Source: Thermochromatium tepidum ATCC 43061 (GTDB lineage: Bacteria; Pseudomonadota; Gammaproteobacteria; Chromatiales; Chromatiaceae). From it: a stretch of 64,000 nt of DNA. Each line of letters opens with the position of its first letter. Positions within the stretch are counted from its first letter, which is position 1. Below the pieces are notes generated by a model that saw nothing but the letters and a program-made list of their open reading frames with translations, did no database searches and was not told the DNA's origin. Position numbers and translations under genes: made by a program. Where the stretch lies: contig NZ_CP039268.1 of the NCBI RefSeq assembly GCF_009664085.1, positions 667,501-731,500 of the forward strand, given 5' to 3'. Shown piece by piece: positions 39,201-49,941 of this stretch.

Positions 39201-39938
39201 ATGAACCAACGCGCTCTATGGCTGCTGGCCGTGGCCGGATACGCCGGCACGGCCGGGGCGGACTGGTCCGTGACCCTCACCGGGGCCAGCGATTATCTGT
39301 TCAACGGGGTGACGCAAACCGGTCATCAACCGTCCGCCCAGGCCGGTCTGGACTGGTCCGGGGTTTCGGGCCTGTATGCGGGCCTTTGGGCCTCGAACGT
39401 CGATTTCGGTGACGACACCGCGGCAGAAGTGGATGGCTCGCTGGGATATCGCTTCGAGTTTCGACCCGGCTCCTCGGTCGATGTGGGGCTTGCCCTCTAT
39501 ACCTACCACGGTGGAGGCGACAGCTCGGAGAGCAACTACCCGGAGGTCTATCTCAAACTCGGGATCGCCGGGGTCAACCTGAACCTCTGGTATAGCCACG
39601 ACTATTCCGGGCTGGGTGTCGGCCATCTGGTGGTCATGCTGCACAAGGACTTCGAGATCAACGACCGCTGGACGATCGCGGCCCAACTCAGCCGATCCAC
39701 CAGTCTCGACGCCGACCGCTTTGCCTGGGACGGTGATCGGGACCACTATCTGCACTGGCAGGTCATGAATAAAACCGCCTACGCCGGCTTCGATCTCGCG
39801 CTGGGCCTCAGCGGCACGACCCTGGGCGATGAGTCCGGCGATCCCGTCCTAGTATTCACCATGGGTCGAACCTTTCGTTTTGAATGGCTGGGCCTTCGAG
39901 TCCGTACCAGGGCTGCGGATCCTCGAACCTTGAGTTGA
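39201..39938 (+). CDS. Gcw_chp / TIGR02001 family outer-membrane-type protein
   Basis: 245 residues with an N-terminal signal peptide ending near GTAGA before DWSVTLTG. The mature part is a run of amphipathic beta strands ending in aromatic residues (ASDYLFNGVTQTGHQPSAQ, GLYAGLWASNVDF, EVDGSLGYRFEF, SVDVGLALYTYHGG, NLNLWYSHDY), the pattern of the Gcw_chp family, presumed outer-membrane beta barrels. It starts 4 nt after the chemoreceptor stop and ends 6 nt before the kinase start, so it belongs to the same operon. Function unknown. Confidence 0.85.
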   Translation: MNQRALWLLAVAGYAGTAGADWSVTLTGASDYLFNGVTQTGHQPSAQAGLDWSGVSGLYAGLWASNVDFGDDTAAEVDGSLGYRFEFRPGSSVDVGLALYTYHGGGDSSESNYPEVYLKLGIAGVNLNLWYSHDYSGLGVGHLVVMLHKDFEINDRWTIAAQLSRSTSLDADRFAWDGDRDHYLHWQVMNKTAYAGFDLALGLSGTTLGDESGDPVLVFTMGRTFRFEWLGLRVRTRAADPRTLS

Positions 39939-39944
39939 TCGAGG

Positions 39945-42548
39945 GTGTGCGTGAATCGACTCGCATCATGTTGGCTGTCTTGGGTCCTGCTGAGCATCCC
40001 GGCGCTGGGGATATCCAGCGAGGTCGGATCCGAGGCCCCGCTCGAGCTGACGGCGGACGAGCGCGCCTTTCTCCAGGCCCATCCGGTGATCCGGGTCAGC
40101 AATGAACGCGACTGGCCCCCTTACGATTATTTCGAGCACGGTCGGCCCCAGGGCTATTCGGTCGATCTGATGCAGCTGCTCTCGGCCCGGATCGGTGTCA
40201 CCTTCGAGTTCGTCCAGGGCAAAAGCTGGGAGGAGCTGGTCGAGCGACTGTGCGCACGCCAGATCGATGTGCTGCACGCCGCTGACAGGCCTCAGAGATT
40301 GCTGGAGTGCGCGAACTTCTCGGTCCCCATCATCCGGGGCGTTAATCAGTTCCTGACCCGTCGCGATCACCCAGAGGTCCGCTCCATCGCTGACCTATTC
40401 GGTTCGGTGGCGGCATCGCCCAGGGGTTGGGAACAGACCGAACTTTTGAAGCGACGCTTTGGCGATCGATTCAGGATCATCGAGACCACCAACCTCCAGG
40501 AGGCCATCGCCTTGGTGGCGCAGTGCGAGGCCGATTTCACCACCGACTTCACCAATGTCCTGAACTATCACCTCGCGCGTCTCGGCTATGTCGGTCTCAG
40601 GGTCCAGGGGGTGTGGAGCCGGGAAGACAAGGGCGGTGAGCTCGCGGCCCTGTATGTTGCCACGCGCAACGATTGGCCGATCCTGCAGTCGATCCTCGAT
40701 CAGGCCCTGGCCGCGCTGACGCCAGACCAGATCCGGCACCTCCAGGAGCGCTGGTTCGGTGCCGGCGATCGCTCTACTCAGGTCGCGCTCTCACCCGGCC
40801 AGCTCGACCTCCTCCAGCGCAGGGGCCCGCTCAGGTTGTGCGTCGATCCCGATTGGATGCCCATCGAGCGCATCAACGCGGAGGGGCGCCATGAGGGCAT
40901 GGTGGCCGATGTGTTCGCCCGTCTCGCCGCGCTCTTGGACATCGACTTCGTGCTGACGCCGACCGCCTCCTGGGAGGAGTCGCTCAGCTTCATCCGGGAG
41001 CGACGGTGCGACCTGTTATCCGCGGCCATGGAGACCCCGGACCGGCGCGCCTTCCTGGATTTCACCACCCCCTATCTCTCCTTCCGTTCGGTGATCGCCA
41101 CCCAGGACCATCAGGTCTTTATCAATGATCTCGAATCCGTCCTGGGTGAGACCTTCGGCATCACCCGGGGCCATGCCATGAGCGAGGTCCTGAGGGTGCG
41201 CTATCCCGGTATCCGGCTCCAGGAGGTCGCCACTGTCGAGGAAGGGCTAAGACAGGTCCAGCAGGGCCGGCTGTTTGGGTTCATCGATGCACTGCCGACG
41301 ATCGCCTATCGCATCCAGACCCAGGCCATCCAGGGCATCAAGATCGCCGGCCAGTTGGAAGACAGCCAGCAGTTATCCTGGGACCTGTCCATTGCCACGC
41401 GCCGCGATGAGCCCTGGCTCAGGGGGGTCTTGCAGGCCGCGCTCGATGCCATGCCCCAGAGCCAGCGTCAGGCAATCGTCAACCATTGGCTCTCGATCCG
41501 CTATGAGCGGGTGTTCGACTATGTCCTGTTGTGGAAGATCGTCGCCGGGGTGATCGGCATCGCCGGCGTCATCCTCTGGATCGTCTTGACCTGGAACCGG
41601 CGTCTGGCGCGGCTCAATCATGAGCTCGCCCAGGCGCAGGCCAGGATCGCCGCCCACAACCTCGAATTGGAGCAGCGCGTGGCCGAACGCACGCGCGATC
41701 TGAGCGAGACCCTGGCCCGTCTCGAACGGGCGCAGGCCAGTCTGGTCCAGTCGGAGAAGCTCGCGGCCCTGGATGACCTGGTGGCCGGCATCGCCCATGA
41801 ATTGAACACCCCCATCGGCAACGCCGTGATGCTGGCCAGCACCCTGTCCGACCAGGAGCGGGGGTTTCGGGAACAGATGGCGACAGGACTGAGCCGGTCG
41901 GCCTTGCAGCGCTTTGTCGATACCGTGCGCGACAGCAGCGACATCCTGCTGCGCAGCCTTCACCGCGCCGGCGAGCTGATCAGTAGCTTCAAGCAGGTCG
42001 CCGTGGATCAGGCGAGCTATCAGCGCCGGGTCTTTAGCTTGGACGAGGTGACACGCGAGATCGCCCTGAGCTTCCAGCCGCGTCTGCGCCGCTCACCGGC
42101 CAGGCTGGAGGTGGACATCGCCCCGGGGATCCGTTGCGACAGCTTCCCCGGCCCCCTGGGTCAGGTGTTCATCAATCTGGTGCAGAACGCGCTGATCCAC
42201 GCCTTCGAGGGGCGCACCCAGGGCTGTATCCGGATCGAGGCCCGCCCCGCCGCGCCCGGTTTCATCCTCATCCGGGTCAGTGACGACGGCAACGGCATCC
42301 CGCCGCAAGACCTGGGTCGGATCTTCGACCCCTTTTTCACCACCCGTCTGGGACAGGGCGGTAGCGGTCTGGGGCTGCACATCGTCTATAACCTGGTGAC
42401 CGGGCTCCTCGGCGGTTCCATCTCGGTCCAGAGCACCCCGGGTCAGGGCACGGTGTTTGAGATCACACTGCCCCTGGTCGCACCCCAGACCCTCGCCACC
42501 GACCCCGATTGCCCAAACCAAGCCCCCAGTGGAGCCCCCCATGAGTAA
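39945..42548 (+). CDS. Sensor histidine kinase with two periplasmic solute-binding domains
   Basis: 867 residues from a GTG at 39945. A signal peptide is followed by two SBP_bac_3 (amino-acid-binding type) domains in tandem, about 40-275 and 285-515, then one membrane helix (about 530-550, VIGIAGVILWIVLTW), a coiled coil, HisKA with GIAHELNTPIGN and an HATPase with NLVQNALIHAF, DDGNGIPP and GGSGLGLHIV. The BvgS/EvgS-like layout means ligand binding in the periplasm controls the kinase. It has no receiver of its own; the partner should be the DUF3369 regulator whose gene it overlaps by 8 nt. Confidence 0.94.
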   Translation: MCVNRLASCWLSWVLLSIPALGISSEVGSEAPLELTADERAFLQAHPVIRVSNERDWPPYDYFEHGRPQGYSVDLMQLLSARIGVTFEFVQGKSWEELVERLCARQIDVLHAADRPQRLLECANFSVPIIRGVNQFLTRRDHPEVRSIADLFGSVAASPRGWEQTELLKRRFGDRFRIIETTNLQEAIALVAQCEADFTTDFTNVLNYHLARLGYVGLRVQGVWSREDKGGELAALYVATRNDWPILQSILDQALAALTPDQIRHLQERWFGAGDRSTQVALSPGQLDLLQRRGPLRLCVDPDWMPIERINAEGRHEGMVADVFARLAALLDIDFVLTPTASWEESLSFIRERRCDLLSAAMETPDRRAFLDFTTPYLSFRSVIATQDHQVFINDLESVLGETFGITRGHAMSEVLRVRYPGIRLQEVATVEEGLRQVQQGRLFGFIDALPTIAYRIQTQAIQGIKIAGQLEDSQQLSWDLSIATRRDEPWLRGVLQAALDAMPQSQRQAIVNHWLSIRYERVFDYVLLWKIVAGVIGIAGVILWIVLTWNRRLARLNHELAQAQARIAAHNLELEQRVAERTRDLSETLARLERAQASLVQSEKLAALDDLVAGIAHELNTPIGNAVMLASTLSDQERGFREQMATGLSRSALQRFVDTVRDSSDILLRSLHRAGELISSFKQVAVDQASYQRRVFSLDEVTREIALSFQPRLRRSPARLEVDIAPGIRCDSFPGPLGQVFINLVQNALIHAFEGRTQGCIRIEARPAAPGFILIRVSDDGNGIPPQDLGRIFDPFFTTRLGQGGSGLGLHIVYNLVTGLLGGSISVQSTPGQGTVFEITLPLVAPQTLATDPDCPNQAPSGAPHE

Positions 42549-44784
42549 CAACGCCCTTGCACTGGATGACGATCAGGTCGTCCAGTTCATCGCTGAGCCA
42601 GTGGATGAGGCACCCGAAGGCCCGATCGATCCCTGGCGGATCCTGATCGTCGATGATGAACCCGATGTCCATGAGGCGACCCTGCTCGCCCTGCGCGACC
42701 TGATGATCGAGGGTCGTCCGCTCGCCTTTCTCCGCGCCTATTCCGCCCAAGAGGCGCGCACCATCCTGGCGCGGGGCCCAGAGGTGGCCGTCGTGCTGCT
42801 GGATGTGGTCATGGAGTCGGAAGACGCCGGGCTGCGGCTCGTGCACTGGATTCGCCGCGATCTCGACAATCCGCTCATCCGCATCATCCTGCGCACCGGC
42901 CAGCCCGGTCATGCGCCCGAGATCGAGACCATCCGCTCCTTTGATATCAGCGATTACCGCACCAAATCCGAGCTGACGCGGGCGCGTCTGATCACCAGTC
43001 TGACGGTGGCCATCCGGTCCTATGCCCAGCTCCGCCAGATCGAGCTTGGCCGTCGGGGTCTGGAATTGATCATCGCGGCCAGTACGGACCTGATCCAGCG
43101 GCGCGCCCTGCCCCAGTTTGCCGAGGGGGTCATCACTCAGGTCTGCGCCCTACTGGATATGGCGCCCGAGGGCCTGATCTGCGCCACGTCCACTAAGTCG
43201 CCCTCCGGTGAGGCGGGTCCAGTGGTCATCGCCGCCCTCGGACGCTATCGAGCGATGCTCCAGCGCCCCCTGACCGAGCTGCCCGAGGCGCCCGTCCGCG
43301 AGGCGCTCCATCGGTGTCTGCGCGAGAGGCGTCACAGGTTCGACCCGGGGATCTGTCTGTACTTCGAGTCCGGCGAGGCCCAGGGCCTGGCCGCCTATCT
43401 CCCCCGGGTGGGTGAACCGAGCCGCCTGGATCGCCATCTGCTGGAGGTCTTCTGCGCCAATATCTCGGTGGGCTTCGAAAACGTCCTGCTGCACGACCGG
43501 CTGTTTCAGCTCGCCTATTACGACCCGCTCACGGGGTTGCCCAACCGGCATCATTTCATCCAGCTCCTCGAAGCGCGGGGCGGCGAGCCGGATATGGCGC
43601 TGGCGCTGCTGGACCTCGACGACTTCGCCCATATCGCCACCACCCTGGATCACCATTTCGGCGATGAGGTGCTCAAGGCCGTGGCCGAACGCCTGGCCCA
43701 GACCTTTGGCCCTGAAGTGGTCTTGGCGCGGGTGGCGGGCGATGCCTTTGGTCTGTTCGGGCCGGGCGACCTGATCACCCCCGAGCGGATCCAGCAGGTC
43801 TTCGGTGAACCGCTCAGGGTGCGTGATGAGACCCTGCGCCTCTCGGCCACCAGCAGTCTGATGGCGTTAAATGGCCAACCGGCCAAGGGCGGGGACCTGC
43901 TCAAAGATGCCGGGATCGCGCTCAAGCAGGGCAAGCGGCTTGCGCGGGGCAAGACGAGCCATTTTTCAGAGACGCTCGGCCAGGCCGCGCGCAAGCGCAT
44001 GCGGATGCTGAGCGACCTGCGCGCCGCCTTTTCGTCCGAACGGCTCTCGCTCGTCTTTCAGCCGCTGGTCGAATTGAGCACTGGACGGGTAACAGGCACC
44101 GAGGCGCTGTTGCGCTGGGAGATCGAGCCTGGGCATTGGGTCCCCCCCGATCAGTTCATCCCGCTCGCCGAACAGTCTGGATTGATCGTGCCGCTCGGCG
44201 AATGGGTGCTCCGTACCGCCTGCCGAGAGCTCCGTCGTTTGAGCGAACGCGGTCACGCCGGGTTGCGGATGGCGATCAATGTCTCGCATGCCCAGTTTCG
44301 CGAACCCGGGTTCGTGCCCATGCTCAAGCACATCCTCACCGAGACTCAGGTCACCGCCAGCCAGATCGAACTGGAATTGACCGAATCGCTCGCCATCGAG
44401 CATGTCGAAGGGCTCAACGCCAAACTGGCCGAGATCCGTGGCCTGGGCATCAGGGTCGCCGTGGACGATTTCGGCACCGGCTATTCGTCACTGAGCGTGC
44501 TCAGGCAGCTCCAGATCGATCGCTTGAAGATCGATCGCTCCTTCATCAGCGAGCCTGCGGCGACGCCGACCCAGGGCGGGATCCTGCCGCTCATCGTCGC
44601 GCTCGGTCAGCAGTGCAACCTGACCCTGATCGCCGAGGGGATAGAGACCGAGGCGCAGCGCCAGCACCTCTTGTCCCTGGGCTGCCAGGAGGGGCAGGGG
44701 TTTTTGTTTGCGCGTCCCATGCCGATCGAGCGACTGGAGGACTGGCTGGCAGCGGCTGTCTCCAATCAGGATCAGCCGGTATAG
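42541..44784 (+). CDS. DUF3369 response regulator with degenerate GGDEF and active-type EAL domain
   Basis: 747 residues from the ATG at 42541. Receiver (about 36-160) with ILIVDDEPD and LLDVVMES; DUF3369 (about 180-345); a GGDEF-type domain with DPLTGLPNRHHF but AGDAF in place of GGDEF, hence probably not a cyclase; EAL (about 505-745) with [29 protein letters not shown] and AEGIETE, all catalytic residues present. It should degrade cyclic-di-GMP when phosphorylated by the upstream kinase. The overlap of start and stop codons supports that pairing. Confidence 0.94.
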   Translation: MSNNALALDDDQVVQFIAEPVDEAPEGPIDPWRILIVDDEPDVHEATLLALRDLMIEGRPLAFLRAYSAQEARTILARGPEVAVVLLDVVMESEDAGLRLVHWIRRDLDNPLIRIILRTGQPGHAPEIETIRSFDISDYRTKSELTRARLITSLTVAIRSYAQLRQIELGRRGLELIIAASTDLIQRRALPQFAEGVITQVCALLDMAPEGLICATSTKSPSGEAGPVVIAALGRYRAMLQRPLTELPEAPVREALHRCLRERRHRFDPGICLYFESGEAQGLAAYLPRVGEPSRLDRHLLEVFCANISVGFENVLLHDRLFQLAYYDPLTGLPNRHHFIQLLEARGGEPDMALALLDLDDFAHIATTLDHHFGDEVLKAVAERLAQTFGPEVVLARVAGDAFGLFGPGDLITPERIQQVFGEPLRVRDETLRLSATSSLMALNGQPAKGGDLLKDAGIALKQGKRLARGKTSHFSETLGQAARKRMRMLSDLRAAFSSERLSLVFQPLVELSTGRVTGTEALLRWEIEPGHWVPPDQFIPLAEQSGLIVPLGEWVLRTACRELRRLSERGHAGLRMAINVSHAQFREPGFVPMLKHILTETQVTASQIELELTESLAIEHVEGLNAKLAEIRGLGIRVAVDDFGTGYSSLSVLRQLQIDRLKIDRSFISEPAATPTQGGILPLIVALGQQCNLTLIAEGIETEAQRQHLLSLGCQEGQGFLFARPMPIERLEDWLAAAVSNQDQPV

Positions 44785-44971
44785 TCGCGCCCGCACTGCA
44801 CGGTTGTCCGGTGTGGGATCCAAGGGCGGCATTTCCGACGCTCGCGTCGGCCTAACACTTTGGGGGTCATCCCGAATGCTTAAAAAGGCCTGCTGGCGAC
44901 CCTCAGGATTTGAAATAACCGCGATCGCCTGGCTGCTCGACAGATTGCCAAATACCCTGGCCGCTGCCCGA

Positions 44972-45008
44972 GGGATTTGCAGTAAGATTTGTGCACTGCA
45001 AAAATCCC
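44972..45008 (+). promoter_or_regulatory. Inverted repeat just upstream of the FAD/Fe-S oxidoreductase gene
   Basis: GGGATTTGCAGT (44972-44983) and ACTGCAAAAATCCC (44995-45008) are complementary except for two extra A in the right arm; 11-nt loop. It ends 18 nt before the ATG. It could be an operator or a leader hairpin near the ribosome site. Confidence 0.5.
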
Positions 45009-45026
45009 AGCCTTGGTTCAGTCCCC

Positions 45027-48000
45027 ATGCCAGATTCCGCCGCCCGTCTTCGCGAGATCCCCTACAACTACACCTCCTTCTCTGATCGCGAGATCGTCAT
45101 CCGGTTTCTCGGTGAGCCGATGTGGCGTCTGATCGAGGAGCTGCGCGGCACGCGCCGCACCGGGCGCTCGGCGCGGATGCTGTTTGAGGTGCTAGGCGAC
45201 ATGTGGGTCGTGACCCGTAATCCCTACCTGCAAGACGACCTGCTCGGCGACCTCAAGCGCCGCCGCCTGCTGCTCCAGGCGCTCGATCATCGGCTCGATC
45301 AGTTCGAGCGGCGGCTGAACGGCAACCAGCGTGCGGCCGAACTGCTGGCCGCGACCCGCGCGGCGGTACGGCGTTTCGGCGATTGGTTCGAAGAGGAGAG
45401 GCGCCAGCGCGCGCGTCTGCGGCAGGCGCTCGCCGGGATCACGCGCCCCGACAATCTCGATTTCGGGGGCCTGGCGCGCGTCTCGCACGCCACCGATGCC
45501 ACCGACTGGCGCGTCGAGCTGCCATTCGTGGTCATCACGCCCGATACCGAGGCCGAGGTCGCGCCCATCGTGCGCGCCTGTATCGACTGCGGCCTGACGC
45601 TCATCCCGCGCGGCGGCGGCACCGGTTATACCGGCTCGGCCGTGCCCCTGCATCCACTGACCGCCGTCATCAATACCGAAAAGCTCGACCGGCTCTCGGA
45701 GGTCGAGTGGGTGAGGCTGCCAGGCGTCGAGGGTCTGGTCCCGACGGTGCAATGCGAGGCCGGGGTGGTGACGCGCCGGGTGGCGGATCTGGCCGAGTCC
45801 CACGGGCTGGTATTTGCGGTCGATCCGACCTCGCAGGACGCCTCCTGCATCGGCGGCAACATCGCCATGAATGCCGGCGGCAAGAAGGCGGTGCTCTGGG
45901 GGACGGCGCTCGACAATCTGGTCTCTTGGCGCATGGTCACCCCCCAGGCCGAGTGGCTTGCGATCGAGCGTCTGGATCACAACCTAGGCCGGATCCACGA
46001 TCAGGAGCGAGTGCGCTTCCGGCTCTCGCGCCTTGCCCCAGATGGCAAGACCCCGCGCGGCGAGCCCGAGATCCTGGAGATACCCGGATCGAGCTTCCGC
46101 ACGGTTGGACTCGGCAAGGACGTGACCGACAAGTTCCTTTCCGGACTGCCTGGGGTACAGAAAGAGGGCTGCGACGGCATCATCACCTCGGCACGCTTCG
46201 TGCTGCATCGGATGCCAGGACAGGTGCGCACCCTGTGTCTGGAGTTCTTCGGCACCGACCTGGACCTGGCGGTCCCGGCGATCGTCGAGATCAAGGCCCT
46301 GATCGAGTCGCGTCCGGATGTGCAGATCGCCGGTCTGGAACACCTCGACGAACGCTATGTACGCGCTGTCGGCTATGCGACCAAGTCGGCCCGGCGCGAG
46401 CTGCCGAAGATGGTCCTGATCGCCGATCTGGTCAGCGACGACGAGGCCGCCCTCAGCGCCGCCGCCGAGCAGGTGGTCGCCATCGCCCGCCGCCGCCAGG
46501 GCGAGTGTTTTATCGCCATCAGCCCCGAGGCGCGCAAGCGGTTTTGGCTCGACCGTGCGCGCACGGCGGCCATCTCGCGCCATACCAATGCCTTCAAGAT
46601 CAACGAAGACGTGGTCATCCCGCTCGAGCGGCTCGCCGACTACAGCCGGGGGATCGAGCGGATCAATATCGAACAGTCGATCAAGAACAAGGACGCCATC
46701 TTGGCGGCGATCCTCGCCTATCTGGACGCCGAGCTGCCCTCGATACCATTCGGGGATGATGAGGGCTCAGACGAGGCGCGCGCCATCTTGGAGTCCAAAC
46801 GCAAGGCCGCGCACGACCTGGTGCAACAGGTGCGTACCCGTTGGCAGGCCATCTTGGACCAGCTCGACCGACCGGCCGCTGAGGTGCTCGATCTGCTCGA
46901 CGCGACCGCACGGTCACGACTACGACCAGGCGACACCCTCGCGAATCTGATGCTGCGTCGCGATCTGCGCCAGTCGCTCCGCGCCGAGGTCAGAGGACCT
47001 TTGAACGAGATCTTCTCAGGTCAGGAGTGGGCCTCGGTACGCGAGCGTCTGCACGCCATCCATCGTCAGGTACGCGAATCGCGTCTGTTCGTCGCCCTGC
47101 ACATGCATGCCGGTGACGGCAACGTCCACACCAACATCCCGGTCCATTCGTCTGATTACGCCATGCTCCAGGAGGCCGACCGGGTGGTGGCACGCATCAT
47201 GACTCTGGCGACCGGACTCGGCGGGGTCATCTCGGGTGAACACGGCATCGGGATCACCAAGCTCCAATTCTTGGAACCGGAGAAGCTCGCGGCCTTCGTC
47301 GCCTATAAGCAGCGCGTCGATCCGCAGCAGGTGTTCAATCGCGGCAAGCTGATGCCGGGATCAGGGCTAGACAGGGCCTACACCCCCTCGCTGCGCCTGG
47401 TCGAGCAGGAGGCGATCATCCTGGAAGAGACCGAGCTCGGCGCGCTCAACGACGCGGTCAAGCACTGTCTGCGCTGCGGCAAGTGCAAGCCCCAGTGCAT
47501 GACCCATGTCCCGCGCGCCAATCTGCTTTATTCACCGCGCAACAAGATCCTCGGCACTGGGCTGATCATCGAGGCCTTTCTGTATGAAGAGCAGACCCGG
47601 AGGGGGCTGTCGCGGCGTCATTTCGAGGCCATGAACGACCTCGCCGATCACTGCACCGTCTGTCACAAGTGTCTGCCCCCCTGCCCGGTCAAGATCGACT
47701 TCGGCGCCGTGACCATGCGCCTGCGCCGCATCCTGGTCGAACGCCATCAGATGCGCTTCAGTCCGGGTGCCTGGGCGGCGATGCAGTTCTTGAACCGCGC
47801 CGATCCGCGTGCGATTCGCTTGATGCGCCTGGGGCTGGCCGAATGGGGCTTTAAGGCCCTGAATCAGGCCCATCGTCTGGCCAAGACCCTGGGATTGACG
47901 CAGAAGCGTATCGCTCAGCCCGGCTCGACCACTGGGCACCCGGCGCTCGCTGGTCAGATGGTCGAGCTGGTCGGGCGCTCATTACACGTCCCCTTGCCCA

Positions 48001-48875
48001 AGCGCACCTTCCGCGAGGTGCTGCAACTGGAAGACCGCACCCAGGTGCCGATCCTGCGTGACCCGCGCCTGGCCGAGGAGGCCGAGGCCGTCTTTTACTT
48101 CCCCGGCTGCGGCTCGGAGCGACTGTATTCGGATATCGGTCTGGCCACGCTCGCCCTGCTCTGGGGGCAGGGGGTACAGACCGTGCTACCGCCAGGGTAC
48201 CTGTGCTGCGGTTATCCGCAGGGCGCGGCTGGTCTCGAAGAACGCGGACGCCGGATCACCATGGAGAATCGTGTGCTGTTCCATCGCGTGGCCAATACCC
48301 TGAACTATTTGGATATCGACACCGTGATCGTCTCTTGCGGCACCTGCATGGATCAGTTGCTCACCTACGAGTTCGAGCGCATCTTCCCTGGGTGTCGCCT
48401 GCTCGACATCCATGAGTGGCTGATGGAACGGGGCGTCACCTTGGAGGGCACGATGGGCGTGCAGTATCTCTATCACGACCCCTGTCATACCCCGATGAAG
48501 ACCTATGCACCGCTTAGGGTCGCGGCCAGTCTGATGGGCCAGCCGGTGCGGCTCTCGGATCGCTGTTGCGGCGAGGCCGGGACCCTCGGCGCCACCCGGC
48601 CCGACATCGCCAACCAGGTACGCTTCCGCAAACAGGAGGAGCTGATCGAAGGCATCCGGGCCCTGACCGGACGCGAGCGGGTCGAAGACGACTCGGTCAA
48701 GTTGCTTACGGCCTGTCCGGCCTGTCAGCAGGGGCTGGGACGTTATCAGGATGACACGGGGCTTAAGACCGACTATCTCGTGGTCGAGCTGGCCGAGCGT
48801 CTGCTCGGTGCCGGCTGGCGCGAGCGCTTCATCGCCCGGGTCCGGGCGGATGGGATCGAGCGGGTCTTGCTGTAG
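45027..48875 (+). CDS. DUF3683-type FAD-linked oxidase / Fe-S oxidoreductase fusion
   Basis: 1282 residues from the ATG at 45027. N-terminal DUF3683 (1-155); FAD-binding type 4 domain with [16 protein letters not shown] (about 165-330); FAD-oxidase C-terminal lobe (to about 775) with [15 protein letters not shown] and [10 protein letters not shown]; ferredoxin domain with [11 protein letters not shown] and [12 protein letters not shown], two [4Fe-4S] sites; and two CCG domains ([36 protein letters not shown]). This is the GlcD and GlcF logic of glycolate or D-lactate dehydrogenases in one chain. The substrate is probably a 2-hydroxy acid, with electrons passed to the quinone pool, but this is not shown. 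It stands alone with its own leader. Confidence 0.92.
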   Translation: MPDSAARLREIPYNYTSFSDREIVIRFLGEPMWRLIEELRGTRRTGRSARMLFEVLGDMWVVTRNPYLQDDLLGDLKRRRLLLQALDHRLDQFERRLNGNQRAAELLAATRAAVRRFGDWFEEERRQRARLRQALAGITRPDNLDFGGLARVSHATDATDWRVELPFVVITPDTEAEVAPIVRACIDCGLTLIPRGGGTGYTGSAVPLHPLTAVINTEKLDRLSEVEWVRLPGVEGLVPTVQCEAGVVTRRVADLAESHGLVFAVDPTSQDASCIGGNIAMNAGGKKAVLWGTALDNLVSWRMVTPQAEWLAIERLDHNLGRIHDQERVRFRLSRLAPDGKTPRGEPEILEIPGSSFRTVGLGKDVTDKFLSGLPGVQKEGCDGIITSARFVLHRMPGQVRTLCLEFFGTDLDLAVPAIVEIKALIESRPDVQIAGLEHLDERYVRAVGYATKSARRELPKMVLIADLVSDDEAALSAAAEQVVAIARRRQGECFIAISPEARKRFWLDRARTAAISRHTNAFKINEDVVIPLERLADYSRGIERINIEQSIKNKDAILAAILAYLDAELPSIPFGDDEGSDEARAILESKRKAAHDLVQQVRTRWQAILDQLDRPAAEVLDLLDATARSRLRPGDTLANLMLRRDLRQSLRAEVRGPLNEIFSGQEWASVRERLHAIHRQVRESRLFVALHMHAGDGNVHTNIPVHSSDYAMLQEADRVVARIMTLATGLGGVISGEHGIGITKLQFLEPEKLAAFVAYKQRVDPQQVFNRGKLMPGSGLDRAYTPSLRLVEQEAIILEETELGALNDAVKHCLRCGKCKPQCMTHVPRANLLYSPRNKILGTGLIIEAFLYEEQTRRGLSRRHFEAMNDLADHCTVCHKCLPPCPVKIDFGAVTMRLRRILVERHQMRFSPGAWAAMQFLNRADPRAIRLMRLGLAEWGFKALNQAHRLAKTLGLTQKRIAQPGSTTGHPALAGQMVELVGRSLHVPLPKRTFREVLQLEDRTQVPILRDPRLAEEAEAVFYFPGCGSERLYSDIGLATLALLWGQGVQTVLPPGYLCCGYPQGAAGLEERGRRITMENRVLFHRVANTLNYLDIDTVIVSCGTCMDQLLTYEFERIFPGCRLLDIHEWLMERGVTLEGTMGVQYLYHDPCHTPMKTYAPLRVAASLMGQPVRLSDRCCGEAGTLGATRPDIANQVRFRKQEELIEGIRALTGRERVEDDSVKLLTACPACQQGLGRYQDDTGLKTDYLVVELAERLLGAGWRERFIARVRADGIERVLL

Positions 48876-48963
48876 TCCGGGCTGGATGCCACACCCACAT
48901 CGATGTCCATGATGCGTCATCTTGCCGGGATCGCTCCGTAAGCCAGAGGCACCGGCCAAGCCC

Positions 48964-48982
48964 GGTCGGGCCAGACCCGACC
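48964..48982. terminator. Hairpin between convergent genes
   Basis: GGTCGGG/CCCGACC with a 5-nt loop between the oxidoreductase and oxyR stops. No U-run on either side, so terminator function is only likely from position. Confidence 0.4.
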
Positions 48983-49005
48983 GACCACAAGTGGATGCTG
49001 GTCCG

Positions 49006-49941
49006 TTAGTCTGGAGGCTTAGGCGGCAGGGGTTTGACCGTGTCCGGCAGATGGTCGCGGATGACGGCGGCAAAGGACTCCAGTGTCTGGCGGCGCGGGA
49101 AACTCTTGCGGAAGACCAGCGAGATGCGCCGGTAGGCATCGGGCAGTGTGGCCAGTGAGCGGGTGACGATCCCGCTGTCGCCCATCCAGCCGCCACGTAT
49201 CGCCAGCGCCGGAATGAGCGTGCAGCCGAAACCGGCGCGCACCAGCTGCAGCAGCGTCTCCAGGCTGGATGCGCGTAGATCGGCCATCTCGCCGCGATGG
49301 GGGCGCTCGCTCAGATGGCAGACCTCCATCACCTGATGGGTCAGGCAGTGACCGTCGGCCAGCAGCAGCAGCTCGATGTGTTCCAGATCCTGGGATGTGA
49401 TCTCGGGGTGGTTTTGGAGCGGATGGTTGACGGGATGGGCCAACCAAAAGGGTTCCTCGAACAGCGGCAAGGTATTGAAGTCGTTTTCGTCGACGTCCGT
49501 GGCCAGGAGCGCGGCGTCGATCTCGTGGCGCGCCAGCCGACCGAGCAGTAGATCGGTGATCTCCTCGGAGAGGACCAGCCTGAGCTTGGGATAGGTCTGC
49601 TTGAGCGGTAGCAGGATCAATGGCATCAGATAGGGACTGAGCGTTGGGATGGCGCCGATACGCAGCGGCCCGGACATGGGATCCTGATGGGCGCGCGCCA
49701 CCTGTTCGATGGCCTCGGCCTGTTCGAGCGCCAGCCGCGCATGGACGAGGATGGCCTCGCCGACCGGGGTGATCTCGACTGAGCGGTTGGTGCGCTCGAA
49801 GATGACGACGCCAAGCTCGTCCTCCAGCTTCTTGATCTGACCGCTCAGGGTCGGCTGGCTGACAAAGCAGCGTTCGGCGGCGCGCCCGAAATGGCGCGTC
49901 TCGGCCACGGCGAGGATGTATTTGAGGTCGCGTAGGTTCAC
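49006..49941 (-). CDS. oxyR: Hydrogen peroxide sensor and regulator OxyR (LysR family)
   Basis: 311 residues from a GTG at 49941 (first residues MNLRDLKYIL). HTH with FGRAAERCFVSQPTLSGQIK, then a LysR effector domain. The redox cysteines fall at Cys199 and Cys208 in DGHCLTHQVMEVCHL, the same numbers as in E. coli OxyR, so it should form the peroxide-induced disulfide and activate defence genes. A longer start at 50115 would add a non-conserved leader and is not supported. It is divergent from clpB. No katG, ahpC or dps is in the window. Confidence 0.95.
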   Translation of the reverse strand: MNLRDLKYILAVAETRHFGRAAERCFVSQPTLSGQIKKLEDELGVVIFERTNRSVEITPVGEAILVHARLALEQAEAIEQVARAHQDPMSGPLRIGAIPTLSPYLMPLILLPLKQTYPKLRLVLSEEITDLLLGRLARHEIDAALLATDVDENDFNTLPLFEEPFWLAHPVNHPLQNHPEITSQDLEHIELLLLADGHCLTHQVMEVCHLSERPHRGEMADLRASSLETLLQLVRAGFGCTLIPALAIRGGWMGDSGIVTRSLATLPDAYRRISLVFRKSFPRRQTLESFAAVIRDHLPDTVKPLPPKPPD

